NCBI GenBank assembly: GCA_014898425.1
Contig: RCSZ01000010.1
Span: 2,108,001 to 2,172,000 of the forward strand
Reading direction: 5' to 3'
Length of the DNA: 64,000 nucleotides
Origin: Botryotinia globosa
Taxonomy: Eukaryota > Ascomycota > Leotiomycetes > Helotiales > Sclerotiniaceae
Positions within the stretch are counted from its first letter, which is position 1; the number at the start of each line of letters is the position of its first letter. A program made the position numbers and the translations under genes. Under the pieces are notes generated by a model. That model did no database searches and was not told the origin of the DNA. It saw only the letters and a list, made by a program, of their open reading frames with translations. Below are positions 10,517 to 22,984 of this stretch, piece after piece.

Positions 10517-11298
10517 ATTAAGTTCTTTTAATAAATTTAATAATAATAATGTATTTATATTACTTTATATGAATATTAGTATTATATTAATTTCATAAAT
10601 TAATTAAAAAAAATTAAAAATTTAATACAAATAATAGTTTTTATATCATCAATTTAATTATGAATATATATATATATCAAAATAATCTAATTCATGCAAT
10701 TATTTAAATCCTTTAATAACAAATCTAGCTTTAAATTTAATTAATTTATTCGAATCCTTAATTTTATATACTTATTTAATTCTAGAAGTTTTATTATAAT
10801 TAAAATTATTAATAATATCCTATACTTTATCAGATTTAAAGGGATTTATTCTATATTCTATAATTTTTAATCCATTTTTTTTAAAAAAAAGAGCTAATAA
10901 CTTCTTTATAGAATTTAGATTTAATAAATATATAATTTAATTTATTAATACTAATTTTATTATTATTTTTGCGTTTAATATTGTAAGCTAATTAAACTGT
11001 CACGTGAGTGAATCGAAATACGCATCGAAGTTAATAGAAGTTGTAAGCTTTGCTATTACGCTATATATAGAGTCTAATCTAAAAAGTATAATATTAGACA
11101 TTGAAGTTCTAATAACTTATTATTACATTTATAGTCTAATAGAGCTTTCTTTTTTTTCGTTCTGAAAAGACTAATCAAAGGGAATATTTATATATATAAT
11201 TAATTATATAATTTATAACAATATTCCTATATTATTTAATACTTTTATTATTATTAATTATCTATAATTATTAATAAATTTAGAATATCTAACCATTA

Positions 11299-12398
11299 TG
11301 TCAAGGTCACAAGGTTATAAGGCACGTAAGGCCACATGGTGGGGGACCCTCGGGCCTACTTCGTATCCCGGATCCCTTTCCCGGATCTCTTTGTATCCCG
11401 GATCCCTTTCTAAAATCTCTTTCTTCCGAAAGATTCTAGAGATCTAATCTTTTACCTTAAGCTCTTATATCGAAAACAACCCACTTCCTATAAATTATAT
11501 GCCTTTTATAATTTAAAAGAAATAATGAAAAATCTTTGTATAAAAATATACCTCAGTTGATTCATTATTATTAAGTCAATCACCCTACTTTCGGGCCACC
11601 CCTGTTTCGGGCCACCTTTTTACACCAAAAATCACTTTTTTAATCTATTAATATCTCTATCAATATTGAATATAATTTAATAAAAATTTAAATCTATATA
11701 ATTCAAATCATTCCAAATCTATTTTGAAATTTTGAAATTTTTAGGATTTTTCTGGATCGATTTCTAAAGCTTCGAAATATCGATTTTTAATTACATACAA
11801 ATTATATACAAATCTAAAATTTTATAAAATCTATAATAACTTTTAAGGGAAAATAACTAAAAATAAATTATTAAATTTTATTATAAATTTATAAGATATT
11901 CAATTTGGAAGATCTTAAAAAAATAAAAAATTCCTTATAAATAAATATTTAAAAGAATACCCTCAAAATTACAGGGATTATTTATACTACTCTTAACTTA
12001 CTATATACTATATCTCTATATTTATTCATTTTTTTGAATTTTTTTTTGAATTTCTATATAAATTCAGATTTGAATTTTTCAAAAAAATTTATAATCTTCT
12101 TTTAATAGTTGTTGTTAAATAGTTATTAAAGATTTTATAAAATTTTAAATTTGTATGTGATTTATATGTAAATTGAAAATCCATATTTTGAAGCCTTAGA
12201 AATCGATCCACAAAAATCCTAAAATTCTAAAAATTCTAATATAAGCTTAAAATAGCTTATATTATATAAATATAAATTTTTATTAAATCATATTCAATAT
12301 TGATAGAGATATTGATAGGCCAAAACAGTGATTTTTGGTGTAAAAGGGTGGCCCGAAACAGGGGTGGCCCGAAAGTAGGGTGGTCGACTTATCTACTC
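11299..12398 (+). mobile_element. TGTCAAGG-type insertion, copy 2, split by a MITE
   Basis: It starts TGTCAAGGTCACAAGG, is homologous to 9553-9835, and is less decayed (GGGGGACCCTCGGGCCTAC, repeated CCCGGATCCC). At 11573 it is interrupted by the family-A MITE and resumes with TCTACTC after 12391. It sits inside the internal region of the miniature LTR element 10998-12670. The right end is approximate. Confidence 0.65.
11574..12389 (+). mobile_element. TA-flanked MITE family A, copy 2 (816 bases)
   Basis: Inverted ends AGTCAATCACCCTACTTTCG and the complement of AGTCGACCACCCTACTTTCG, with TA duplications at 11572-11573 and 12390-12391. It is the innermost layer of the nested stack. Orientation is opposite to copy 1. 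The right terminus still has intact CCCGAAACAGGGG, so damage is uneven between the ends. Confidence 0.85.
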
Positions 12399-13320
12399 TA
12401 ATATATTAAGCAAATATTTTTGCTTCAATTAATTTACTTTTTAATTGAAAAATAACTTTCAATTCTATTATATAAACTTTAATAAGATCTTAAAACAATA
12501 TTCATTTAATATAATCTCTAATATTTTGTTATATAAATAAATCGAAATATATATCAAATCTAATAAAAGTTGTAAGTTTTATTATTATACTATATATGTA
12601 ATCTGATCTAAAAGATATAGTATCAGGGATTGAAGTCCTAATAGCTGACTACTATATATATATCCTAATATAAACATCTCATAGAATTTTTTTAATATTT
12701 TTTTCTTTTTTAATTGAATTAAAATATCTAGAAAAAACTGGTTTATAATAAGAAATCTTATATTTTCTATTATTAGTAAAACTTTTATTATTAGAGATTA
12801 GACCTTTTATTTACTTAAATTACTATATAATAGATTCTATTGGCTCTTTAGATATAAGTTCATTAAGAGTAAATTTATTAAAATCGATCTCTATATATTC
12901 TGGTGTTTCATTACTTTCGCTATTTTCATTCATTTCGGGATTAGATTAATATCTATTAATATTAATAGTATCTCCAACCTTTATTATATCCTAAGTAGAT
13001 CGAAATTCAGGGTTTTCTTTTTTCATTAATTTTAGATCTTGATTTTTATATTTGTTAGAGTATATAAAATCTTTTAAGCTAATTATTCTTTTATTTCTTT
13101 ACTCATGTATAGGATTTGAAATACGGTTTATAACTGGAAGCTAATTAATTAAAAAAAGTATAGATATTCTATATATGAATATCAGAATTCTAGAATTTAA
13201 AATATAAAATAAAATTAAAAAGTATTATAGGGTTCTATAAATTGAAAGTTTTTTTATATTATAATTTTTATATTAATAAATTGTTTAAAAAAAATTAGAG
13301 AGATTAAAGATTTAAAGATT

Positions 13321-13470
13321 TTGAAGAATTAGAAAAGAATTAGAAAAGAATTAGAAAAGAATTAGAAAAGAATTATAAAAAGAATTATAAAAAGAATTAT
13401 AAAAGAATTATAAAAAGAATTATAAAAAGAATTATAAGATTTATAAGGTTTTAAGGTTTTAAGGTTTTAA
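13321..13470. repeat. 12-base tandem repeat AGAATTAGAAAA and AAGGTTTT tract
   Basis: Roughly ten copies of AGAATTAGAAAA / AGAATTATAAAA (about 13325-13440) are followed by three to four copies of the 8-base unit AAGGTTTT (about 13444-13470). Confidence 0.8.
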
Positions 13471-13525
13471 GATTTAAATATAATTTAATACTTTTATATA
13501 AGCTAAAAGCTAGAGGTTAATAAAG

Positions 13526-13839
<314 letters not shown>

Positions 13840-14092
13840 CCCCACCTAGATTGGTGCACAGACCACTGCCTCAAAAGCTTACAATCTCTGAATAGCTTCA
13901 AAATTCACAATTTAATAGAAAATATAAAAATATTAATCTTATTTATTTTTAGAATTCTAAAAGCTATATAGTATAGATATAAATGTAGGTCCCAAAAAGT
14001 GTAAAAAATAACTACAGAGAGCGTTAGCGAGCCTGTTATTATTTTTAGCCCCGAAGGGCCGAAAAAAAGCTCGTATATACCTAATTTCAAAA
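13840..14092 (-). mobile_element. 3' module of a (TAA)n-tailed retroelement, copy 1
   Basis: Minus reading: CGGCCCTTCGGGGCTAAAAA, then ACAGGCTCGCTAACGCTCTC, a 100-base middle section, then AGAGATTGTAAGCTTTTGAG and GGTGGGGTA before the (TAA)n tail. The plus-strand region at 47060-47280 matches it along its length. In copy 2 it directly follows a copia-type Gag relic; here the sequence upstream (above 14092) is too decayed for me to identify. Confidence 0.7.
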
Positions 14093-15024
14093 AGAGATTT
14101 TAAAAAGATTACTAAAAAGTTTTAAAATATATTTATATTTATATTAATATTGATTATTATCTTATATTTATTTTAATAATTAGTTTCTAAAAATAATTTC
14201 AAAAGCATTGAATTTCTTTTTAAAGATTTCATTTAAATCAAATTATATAAATTATATATTATTAGGTAGTCCTTATGCATAGTGATTTACTTTTAATTAA
14301 ATATTAATAAGAGATTAGAGATTGTTGATTTATTTAAAATAGTATATAGATAACATAAAATGCGAAAAAAACCTCGATTAGAAAAATAATGAATTACATA
14401 ATAATATTAATAATATTTTATATTGATTAAATTATTTAAGTATTATTTAATCTTTTAAATATAATATTTATAAAAAAACTAATATAAATTCTTTAATCTA
14501 TATGATAGATTAATTCTGATAAAATATTTAAAATTCTTATTCAAAATAGAAATAGAAAATTTATAATATTATATATAAAGCTTTTAGGGTTTGACATAAT
14601 ATAAATAAAACCTAATATAGTTAGAAAATATAAAAAAAAACCTCAATTGAAAAAGGCGGTGAAACCTTTGGTAATACAAAATTCCCTATATTATTAGCTT
14701 TTTTATTTTTTATTAGTTTCTATAATACTTTTATAATAATAATAATAATATAACTGAATTCATCGAATTAAAACGCATCTAATATATTATTTAATTTTTT
14801 TTTTCCAAACGTTTTCCTAACCCCGACCCTATATTTTAACCTTTATTATTTTTATTAATTCTTTTTTTCGTTTTTTTTCCTTTTTATTAGTATTCTTTTT
14901 TTTAATATTATTTTTATTGATATTTTTGTTATTAATATTCCTTTTATTACTATTCTTTTTATTTACATTCGTCTTATTCTTCTTATTTATATGTTTTTGT
15001 TTTTATTAATATTTTAATTAATAT

Positions 15025-15155
15025 TCTTATTAGTATTTTTATTAGTATTTTTATTAGTATTTTTATTAGTATTTTTATTAGTATTTTTATTAGTATTTTT
15101 ATTAGTATTTTTATTAGTATTTTTATTAGTATTTTATTAGTATTTTTTATTAGTA
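15025..15155 (+). repeat. 12-base minisatellite ATTAGTATTTTT in a pyrimidine-rich tract
   Basis: About ten copies of ATTAGTATTTTT within a longer T-rich, strongly strand-biased region (about 14855-15280). Confidence 0.85.
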
Positions 15156-15359
15156 TTCTTATTATGATTCTTATTAATATTGTTTCTATTATTGGTATTA
15201 TTATTATTATTCTTATTATTATTATTATTCTTCTTATTATTATTCTTCTTCTTTTTATTATTATTCTTTTTATTAATATTCAATTAATACTGGAATTTCG
15301 ATTGTATAATTCAATTATTCTATATATTTTTTGGGTTAATTACCGCCCTATAAATTAAA

Positions 15360-16313
15360 GCTTTTTCAAAATTATTATAAATTAATTAATTTAAAACATA
15401 ATTTAAATCTATTTTTAAAATTTAATATATAAATAAATATAAACTCTAATCCTTTATAAAACTTTATTGAATTTTTAATTTTATAGTAAATTAAAAGTAA
15501 TAATCAAATGTATTTATTTTGCTAATTATCACCCCACTATTTCCAAAAATTATTATAGTTTTTTCTTCAATCTTTTCAAACTCTTTATAATTAGAATTAT
15601 TTCAATTTAATTTAAAAGATTTAAATATAAAATTTCTCTCATCTTAATTTCAAATAAATATCATTCATTTGAATTTCTATTTATTTCATTTTTCAGATTT
15701 TCGAAAAATCTAAAATTGAAACTAAAAAATTAATAATTAATTGAAATGTTTTTATTTAAATCATTATTTTTTTAGAATTATAATTATTATTAATACTAAT
15801 TATTAATAAAACTCTTGAAATGATATTTAGAAAATTCAATGAAACTTTTATTTATTTCTTTTTTTAAATTTTCAAAAAATTTAAAATTAAAGTTTAAAGA
15901 AGTAATGATTAATTAAAACATTTTTGATTAAATCATTACTTCTCTTAGAATTATAGTTATTAATAATATCTATTATTAATAAAATCCTTACAATAATATA
16001 TAGAATTAATTTAATTTAATATATAAATTCTAATATAAAAATATAAAAATAGCTTTAATCTTTTATAAAACTTTATTCAATTTTTGATTTTATTAATTAT
16101 TAATTGATTATTATTGAAAGTTATTATAGCTTTTTTTTCAATCTTTTTAAAATTAGTATTATTTTTATTTAATATACAAATCTTAATATAAAAATCTTAA
16201 TGAAAAACTTTTTTCAATTTTAATTACAAATAAATATTATTTAATTGAATTTCTATTAATTTCTTTTTTTAGATTTTCAAAAAGTTTTAAATTGAAGTTA
16301 AAAGAGATAATAT
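15360..16313. repeat. Degenerate tandem array, left part
   Basis: Phrases recur every few hundred bases: TCAAAAAATTTAAAATTGAA-like segments, then a TTATTAATAAAATCC-like segment, then a TTATTATAGTTTTTTCTTCAA-like segment. The same series continues at 23515-24990 on the other side of the gypsy and TRIM insertions, so the two were one array before those insertions. No coding potential was seen. Confidence 0.6.
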
Positions 16314-16463
16314 TATTAAGGTACGGGTAAAGACTTATATTGTACTATAAGGGTTTTAAGTGCTATAAAAGGTTGAAACTCTATTATAGGAAGTAGGATA
16401 TACTAAGAGTATACTAAAAGTTTATATTTGAAATACAAAAGCAATATAATTAGTATTATAATA
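16314..16463 (-). repeat. Gypsy 3' LTR (150 bases)
   Basis: Begins TATTAAGGTACGGG (from TGTTAAGG) and ends TATTATAATA (from GCGCCGTGACA). Same length as the partner at 22759-22908. Confidence 0.9.
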
Positions 16464-18539
16464 GTATCTCTTTTTTAAAGCTTATTTATTTCAAGTAAAC
16501 TAAAGTATAAAATAATTTTGCTATTTTTTAATAAAGTTATAAGGAATCAATTCAATATTAATTAAATAAAAATCCAAAACTTTTTGAAATAATATTAAAA
16601 TAATTTAGTTTTTATTATAGAATTAAAATAAATTATTTTTAAAATAATAATCAATTAATAGATTTTCTTTGATTTATTTAATCTTTATTTAAAAATTATT
16701 ATTAATATAATAATATTTAAGATAACAGATTTTTTAAATTCAATTTATATAAATAAATCTAATTTGTCTGGATGTATTAAATAAAATATAATAATTATTT
16801 CCTTTTGACTTTAAAGATTTTTAACTAATTATTATAATAATAAATAATGCTTTTATTTGATATAATAATAAAAATTATATTTATTATAATAATCAAGAAT
16901 CTTTTTGAATTCCCATTATTTAATCTTTTTATATATTTTATTATTTCTTTTAAGAATTTAATTTTAATTTCTATATAATTTGATAATATTGATAATATCT
17001 TGATTTAATAATTTTAGTGAGTAATAAAACAATTGAAATAGTAAATTATGGAATATTAAAAAAATCTTGAAGTTAGTTGGAAGTTGTAATAAACAAATCT
17101 ATTTATAAACTTTGAGGATTTTATAAAAACTATTTTATTTGTTATTATTTTTTTTTATTAAATAATTAGTTTTTATATTCTTTGTATTAATCTATATCTT
17201 ATTATTTTTTTTATAAAAAGAAATATTGGTTTAAATTCTATTAGTATAATTTTTATATTTTTGAATTAATTGAATTACAAGTGTTTTAAGTTTAATTAGA
17301 ATGAGATCAAATTTGTTTGTAATTTTGTTGACTTTAAGAAATTCTTATTTTCTTTGATATAATAGATTTAATAGAATTGATATAAATAATTCAATTTCGA
17401 GATATGGGTGATAGTTATAATTAATAAAGAATAGGAATATATTAATAGTTTTTAATATAATATTGTTTAATATGAATTCTATAAATAGAAGTTAATCAGA
17501 TCAATTGTTTTAATAGAAGTTTATAAAAATATAAAGATATTATTTTATTATAATATTGATTCTTTCCATTTAATTATTGGATTTAGAATAAAATAAGAAA
17601 AATCGTTTCAAAATGATTAATAAATATTCGAATAGATATTTTTAAAATTTAAAAATGAATTAGGAATTTTTATTGAATATAATATTATCGAGAATATTAT
17701 ATAAATAATATATTTTTTTGATAAATCAATTTACAAGCTTTTTTATGGATAGTTTTATTATTAATATAAAATATTGTATTTTAATCAAATGATAGATAAT
17801 TGTGATGATATGTTAATATTTCTTTTTGTAGTGTTTATTGATTAATAATAATGTGATATAGTTGATAGAGATATTTGATTAGGGATGGAATGGTATTAAT
17901 AAGGGTTTAAGGAATTTAGATGTAGTAAGATAGGAGGTTTTAATATAAAAACAGAATTGGCAAGTTTATATAAATATTTTGATTTTTCTAGATATATTAG
18001 ATTATTAATATATATGAGAAATAAGATTAATAGTTTTAATGCAATTTGAATATTCAATTAGTCTGATTGAATATATGTAATATATAATTTATATATAAAA
18101 TTTAATAAAGGGAGGAATAAAAAGATAATTATAATAAAAGATTTTATTATTAATTAATCTATAATTTTATAAAGTTATTCGAAGGTTTTTTCGAATATTT
18201 AATAATTAATAATAAACAGAAGGGTTTTAAAGTATTATATATATAATTGTAACTAATTTGAACAATTTGTATGCTTTATTGATAAGATTATTAATCGATT
18301 TATTAATATTGAGGATAATTATATCTATTGGGGCTATAGTTAGGTTTAAATTACTGTTTACTTGTTAAATAATATTTTTAAATATAATGATATTGAATAC
18401 CCATTTTAGAAGGATTATTTGTAAATAGTTTTTGATTTAATTGTTATTAGAATTGATGTATGCTGAATAGTTTTTAGTTTTATGGTTTAAAATATTAGAA
18501 TGAATAGCTTTGTAATTAAATTGATATATAATATAAAAA

Positions 18540-18640
18540 TTAAATTTCAATAAGAATTCGATTTATTTAGTTTATTATTGATTTAATATTTTTATTGATA
18601 TAAAATATTCAAGGTTTTTATAATTGATAATAATTTCGAA
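18540..18640 (-). pseudogene. Ty3/gypsy RNase H relic
   Basis: Minus translation gives NYKNLEYFISIKILNQ followed by IEFLLKFNFYIIY, the well-known block after the RNase H active site (HKNLEYF...NxRQARWxEFLSxFNF in the family). Stops fall at former Arg/Gln/Trp codons. It lies downstream of RT in the correct order. Confidence 0.8.
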
Positions 18641-19039
18641 TAGTTTTTGAGTATTGTATAATTCCGGTTTTTATTTTTTTAATGATTTTATAATTGTTAG
18701 GAGTTTTTTATTATAAATTTTATAATTGTATTTAATAATATTATATTTTGATAAAAAGTATATTATTAAATACAAATTTCCTTTGTTATTATATTATAAA
18801 AGAATATTATTTGTAATTTAATTGGAAATATTAATTTCGATTATTATATAATAATAATAATCAAATATAATAAGGATTGGGGTAAAGAAAAAAGTATTTT
18901 TTAATATTATAAAAGTATTTTTCTATTTAGAATTCTAGTTCTATATTTTTTTCTTTTTCAAAAAACAATTGAGGGGTTTTATAATTTTGGAAAAATTATA
19001 AATGAAATATTGATAAAAATTAGTAAATCTGAAAAAACA

Positions 19040-19545
19040 TTGAAAGTTTTTAAATTTAGTTAATAATTTTTAATTGAATATAATATCAATTTTCTTCAAA
19101 TCTATTTCTATATCTTTTAAAGTAATAATTAAGCTAAGATATTTAATTCTTTTTATTTCAAACTTGTATTTATCGATATTGATTTATAATTCAATATTAA
19201 TCAATTACTAAATAATTTTATGAATATATTCTTTATAATTTATAATATTCTTGAAATAAATCAAAATATTATCTAAATATATTATACAAATTCTATCCAA
19301 AAGATTAAAAAGAATATAATTAATATAATTCTGGAATAAGATTAGTGTATTACAAAATCCAAAAGGTATTATTAATAATTCAAATAAATCGAAACAAATA
19401 ATAAAAACAGTTTTTTATTTATAGCTTTTTACAATTTATAATTTGTTGAAAGTAATAATAATATTAAGCTTGATATAGATTTTAATATAATATAAAATAT
19501 TAAGGGTTTCTTTAATCAATAATAAAAGGTATCGGTTTTTGATAA
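19040..19545 (-). pseudogene. Ty3/gypsy reverse transcriptase relic
   Basis: Minus translation shows RT blocks in order: KPIPLLLIKETLNIL, IKLNIIITFNKL, DLFELLIIPFGFCNT, ICIIYLDNILIYF (the YLDD box with the second Asp now Asn), and KYKFEIKRIKYLSLIIT. The stops and the Asp-to-Asn change are each explained by G-to-A or C-to-T changes. The catalytic centre is dead. Confidence 0.9.
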
Positions 19546-22500
19546 TAATATTATTTAAATTTTAATAATTTTAATAGATTCGAATATCTTTTTTTAATTT
19601 AATAATTAGAAGGAGTAGAATAGTTAATCAAAAGCAAGATTTCTAAATGAATTTTTTGTTTAGATTATTATTAAATTATTTATAAACAATTTGAAATTCA
19701 ATTAGGGATATTAAATAGTTTTTGTTATATAATAATTTCTTGCCTAATATAATCTTGATTTTATAATTCTATAAATATTATAATAAAAGTTTATTAATAA
19801 AAGAGAATAGAAATCCCAAATATAAATTATAAAATTAAAAAAATAATTTATTTTAAATCTTTAATATAAAAAAAATAAATTGATTTATTTTTTCTATAAA
19901 TTTATTAATATTATTATTTATTAAGTTTTGATATAATTGAATAGAATTCTTGGTTATTATATAATATAAATTATAGATTCTATTTAGTTTATTTTAGAAT
20001 ATTTTTGTAATATAAATATTATTGTTTTTATAGAATTATATAAAATTATTAATTATAAAGAATTTTATATCTTATATTTCGGAATAAATACTTTATATAA
20101 TATCGAGTAACTTATTTAAAGGATTTGATAGTGATAATAATAATAAGGATAAGGTGTTTTGATTTTATGATAATCTTTTATATTTTCTGGAATTAATAAT
20201 AAATCAAGCTAAAATTGATTTCAAAAATGGATAATTAGAGATCATTTTAGTTTGGGTATCCACTTTATTATTAATACAATAAATATAATAAAAGTTTTTG
20301 TTTTTGTTATTTTCGAGATTAATAATATTAAAGTTTCTTTAAATATCCAAAGTTTTAATAAATTTGAGAATTATTAATTGATTTTGAAATAATAAGGATT
20401 TAATTTCGAAGTTTTCATTAATAATGTTTTTTATAGAAATTGATTTTGAAATAAACTTTTATAAAGATAATTTGAAATCAATTATAACTTTACCATTTTT
20501 TAACAAAATTATTTTATAGCTATCAAATATATCGGGAATAATAGTTATTATAATATTAATAAAATAATAATATTTCAAATAATATATAAATATAAATTTG
20601 AATATCATTACTAATCAATTAATAATAGAATTATAACATTAAAGCCAAAAAAAATTAAAGATTAGCGAATTTATAATTAATAAAATAATAATATAAAATA
20701 AACCAATTTTTCAATAATTATTGATTTATATATCCAAAAATATATATTAAAAAAAAATATCAAAGAACTTTTTATTAATTAGAAATAAATAATAAATATA
20801 AAAAAAAAGTTATATAAATATTTGAAATTTAGAAATGATTTTTTTATTGATAAAACTATAGCCCACAATTCCACTATTTATAAAACTAACAAGCAAAATA
20901 ATTATATTAAATATAAAAAAGATTTTTATTAAGATTTTAAAAGATTTACTATTTATTATTCTAAAATACAAAGAATTTTTAAATATAATTAATCTTTTAA
21001 TCCACAAAAATAAATTTTTTATAAAGAATTTTAATTTGTAATTATAAATTAAGATTAATCTTTTGATATATCAAATTAAGGAATAAAGCTTTCATTTTTT
21101 TTTGAATAAATAGATTCTTTAATATATTCTTTTAGATTAAATTTTTGAGTAAAGTTAAAAGGAATTGGTGAGATATAATATAATAATATAATTAGGAAAT
21201 AATTAATAAATAGAAAATAATTAATAAATAAGAAATAGTTGATAAATAAAAACAAACTTTGATATAAAGAATTAATAATATTATAATAAGATTTAAAGTT
21301 TTGATATTGATTAATTATAAAAAAATAATTGATATAAAGATTATATTTTATATTAATATTGATATTATATTTTATATTATTAATTTGTTTTTTATTACAA
21401 TTGTTTTTAATATAATTTAGTTTTTTATAATAAAAATAAAAACCAAAATCAAAACATTATTTTCGAATATAATAAAATAAAAAATATTAATTTTATTAAA
21501 TAGTATTTAATTGTATAGAATTATTAAATAATTTTAATATAAAAAAAGCTATAATTAAAATTAGCTTTTTATTATAATATTTTGATTGATTACAATTGAA
21601 ATTAATATTCTGACTTTTTTATTAATTATCAAAATAAATTTTTTTTTTTAAATTATTATAAATACCTTACCACCAAATTATTTATACATCAATATTAATA
21701 ATAAAAAGTTTATTAAAATAATTGATTGAAATATCAATCAACTTTTATAAAATCTTAAATTTGAAATTAATAATTTATTATTTAACGATTTTCCTATATT
21801 TGATAACAAGTTATTTGAATTCAATAATAAAATTACCAAATAAAATCTTTTTTATTTTATATTTATTATAATTTATAAAGACCTTTTATAAAAAATCAAG
21901 AATTTAATATTATTTGTTTAATTTGTTTTAAATATTTGTTATAATATATTATTTAGAGAATTAGAGATTAAAGTTATATAAATTATTTATAATTATATCA
22001 AAATATATTTGATTGTTTATATAAACCAAACTAAAAAATAAATTAACGAGGAATATAATTTATTAAAATTCTAATTTGTTTTTATAATCTATAATTAAAT
22101 AATAATTGATTATACTATAAAACATTGTATACTAATTCTAATACTTTATAATATTTTACTTATTATTATTAAACTTTTCAAAAAAAATGAAGTATTTTTG
22201 ATAAAATGAGATTCCTGAGTTATTATAAACAATAATCTTTAATATCTTAATTATATTTTATAATTCAATAATTTATAATTGAGTTTTATTAGTTTGGGTA
22301 TGTGTTATAATAATTTGTTTTTGTAATAAAATTGTAATCGTTTCAATCGAAATAAATATAGTTTGAGTAATTACGAAATATGTAATGTTTAGATTATAAA
22401 ACAAATCTGTAAATAAGGAAATATTAATTTTAATAAAATTGATGGTGTGGTTTAAGAAAAGGAATTATAAAGGTAGACTAAATATAATTATTTGGTTGGT

Positions 22501-22758
22501 TATTTTTAGGGTACTTTTGTAATTACAAAATGTTTTTATAGAGTTTTCAATGGTAAATTAATATAGGTATATTTTAATATAGTTGGATAACTTTATTAAA
22601 AAATAATAAAGTTATTTATAGTGGGTCAATAGTAGATTCGATTAATATAATTGGATTATAATTTTGATAAAATCAGGGCAGTTGGGGTGGTTGGAGTATG
22701 ATTTGAATAAATATCTTTAAAATAAAGTTATAATAGTTTCTAAATAAATGATACAAAC

Positions 22759-22908
22759 TGTTAAGGTATGGGTAAAGATTTATATTGTATTATAAAAGTT
22801 CTAAGTGTTATAAAAGATTGAGGCTCTATTATAGGAAGTAGGGCACACTAAGGGTATGCTAAGGGTTTGTACCTGAGGCACGAAGGCAATGTAGTTGGCG
22901 CCGTGACA
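22759..22908 (-). repeat. Gypsy 5' LTR (150 bases)
   Basis: TGTTAAGGTATGGG...GTTGGCGCCGTGACA. It keeps many G/C positions that its partner lost. It is followed by the AATAT duplication. Confidence 0.92.
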
Positions 22909-22984
22909 AATATTTAATTGGTAATTTTAATAGCTTTTTACTAATAATATATTTTTGTTTTTTATAAATTATTATGATCTTTTC

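Larger units (their letters stand above)
10998..12670 (-). mobile_element. Miniature LTR retrotransposon (TRIM-like), copy 2, carrying nested insertions
   Basis: Same family as 9982-10516. The left LTR (minus reading) starts at TGTCACGTGAG (10998) and the right LTR ends CTAATA at 12670. A perfect 5-base duplication TAAAC (10993-10997, 12671-12675) shows that both ends belong to one insertion, although they are 1.67 kb apart. The excess length is the TGTCAAGG repeat (from 11299) plus the 816-base MITE within it. It is inserted in the copia relic between the linker and RT segments. Confidence 0.82.
8560..13160 (-). pseudogene. Ty1/copia polyprotein relic (linker, reverse transcriptase, RNase H), broken by nested insertions
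   Basis: Minus-strand translation shows copia Pol in the right order, split by insertions. 13150-12700 is the linker between integrase and RT (NENSESNETPEYIEIDF). 10990-10540 is the RT N-terminus (NKLIKFKARFVIKGF). 9977-9841 is mid RT (LKPNKSLYSLK). 9548-9240 is the RT C-terminus (YQEIISSLLYL, KVLRYLKK). 9000-8560 is RNase H (NKPINWKSK, LYTNNQITIVLIKN, STNNQKTNELTK). In-frame stops match RIP of Gln, Arg and Trp codons. The interruptions are precise: miniature LTR elements at 9982-10516 and 10998-12670 and a 283-base repeat at 9553-9835, each with target duplications. Gag and integrase were not found upstream of 13160, and LTRs were not located. Confidence 0.85.
16314..22908 (-). mobile_element. 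Complete but RIP-degraded Ty3/gypsy LTR retrotransposon (6595 bases)
   Basis: Two 150-base LTRs (16314-16463, decayed; 22759-22908, better preserved) are flanked by the perfect 5-base duplication AATAT (16309-16313, 22909-22913). The better LTR runs TGTTAAGGTA...GCCGTGACA. Coding is on the minus strand: RT near 19545-19040, then RNase H near 18640-18540, so the 5' LTR is at the right. A purine tract (AAAAAAGAGATAC on minus) precedes the left, 3', LTR as expected. The internal region has no intact frame. The 3' LTR has lost most G/C positions while the 5' LTR kept many. Confidence 0.92.
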
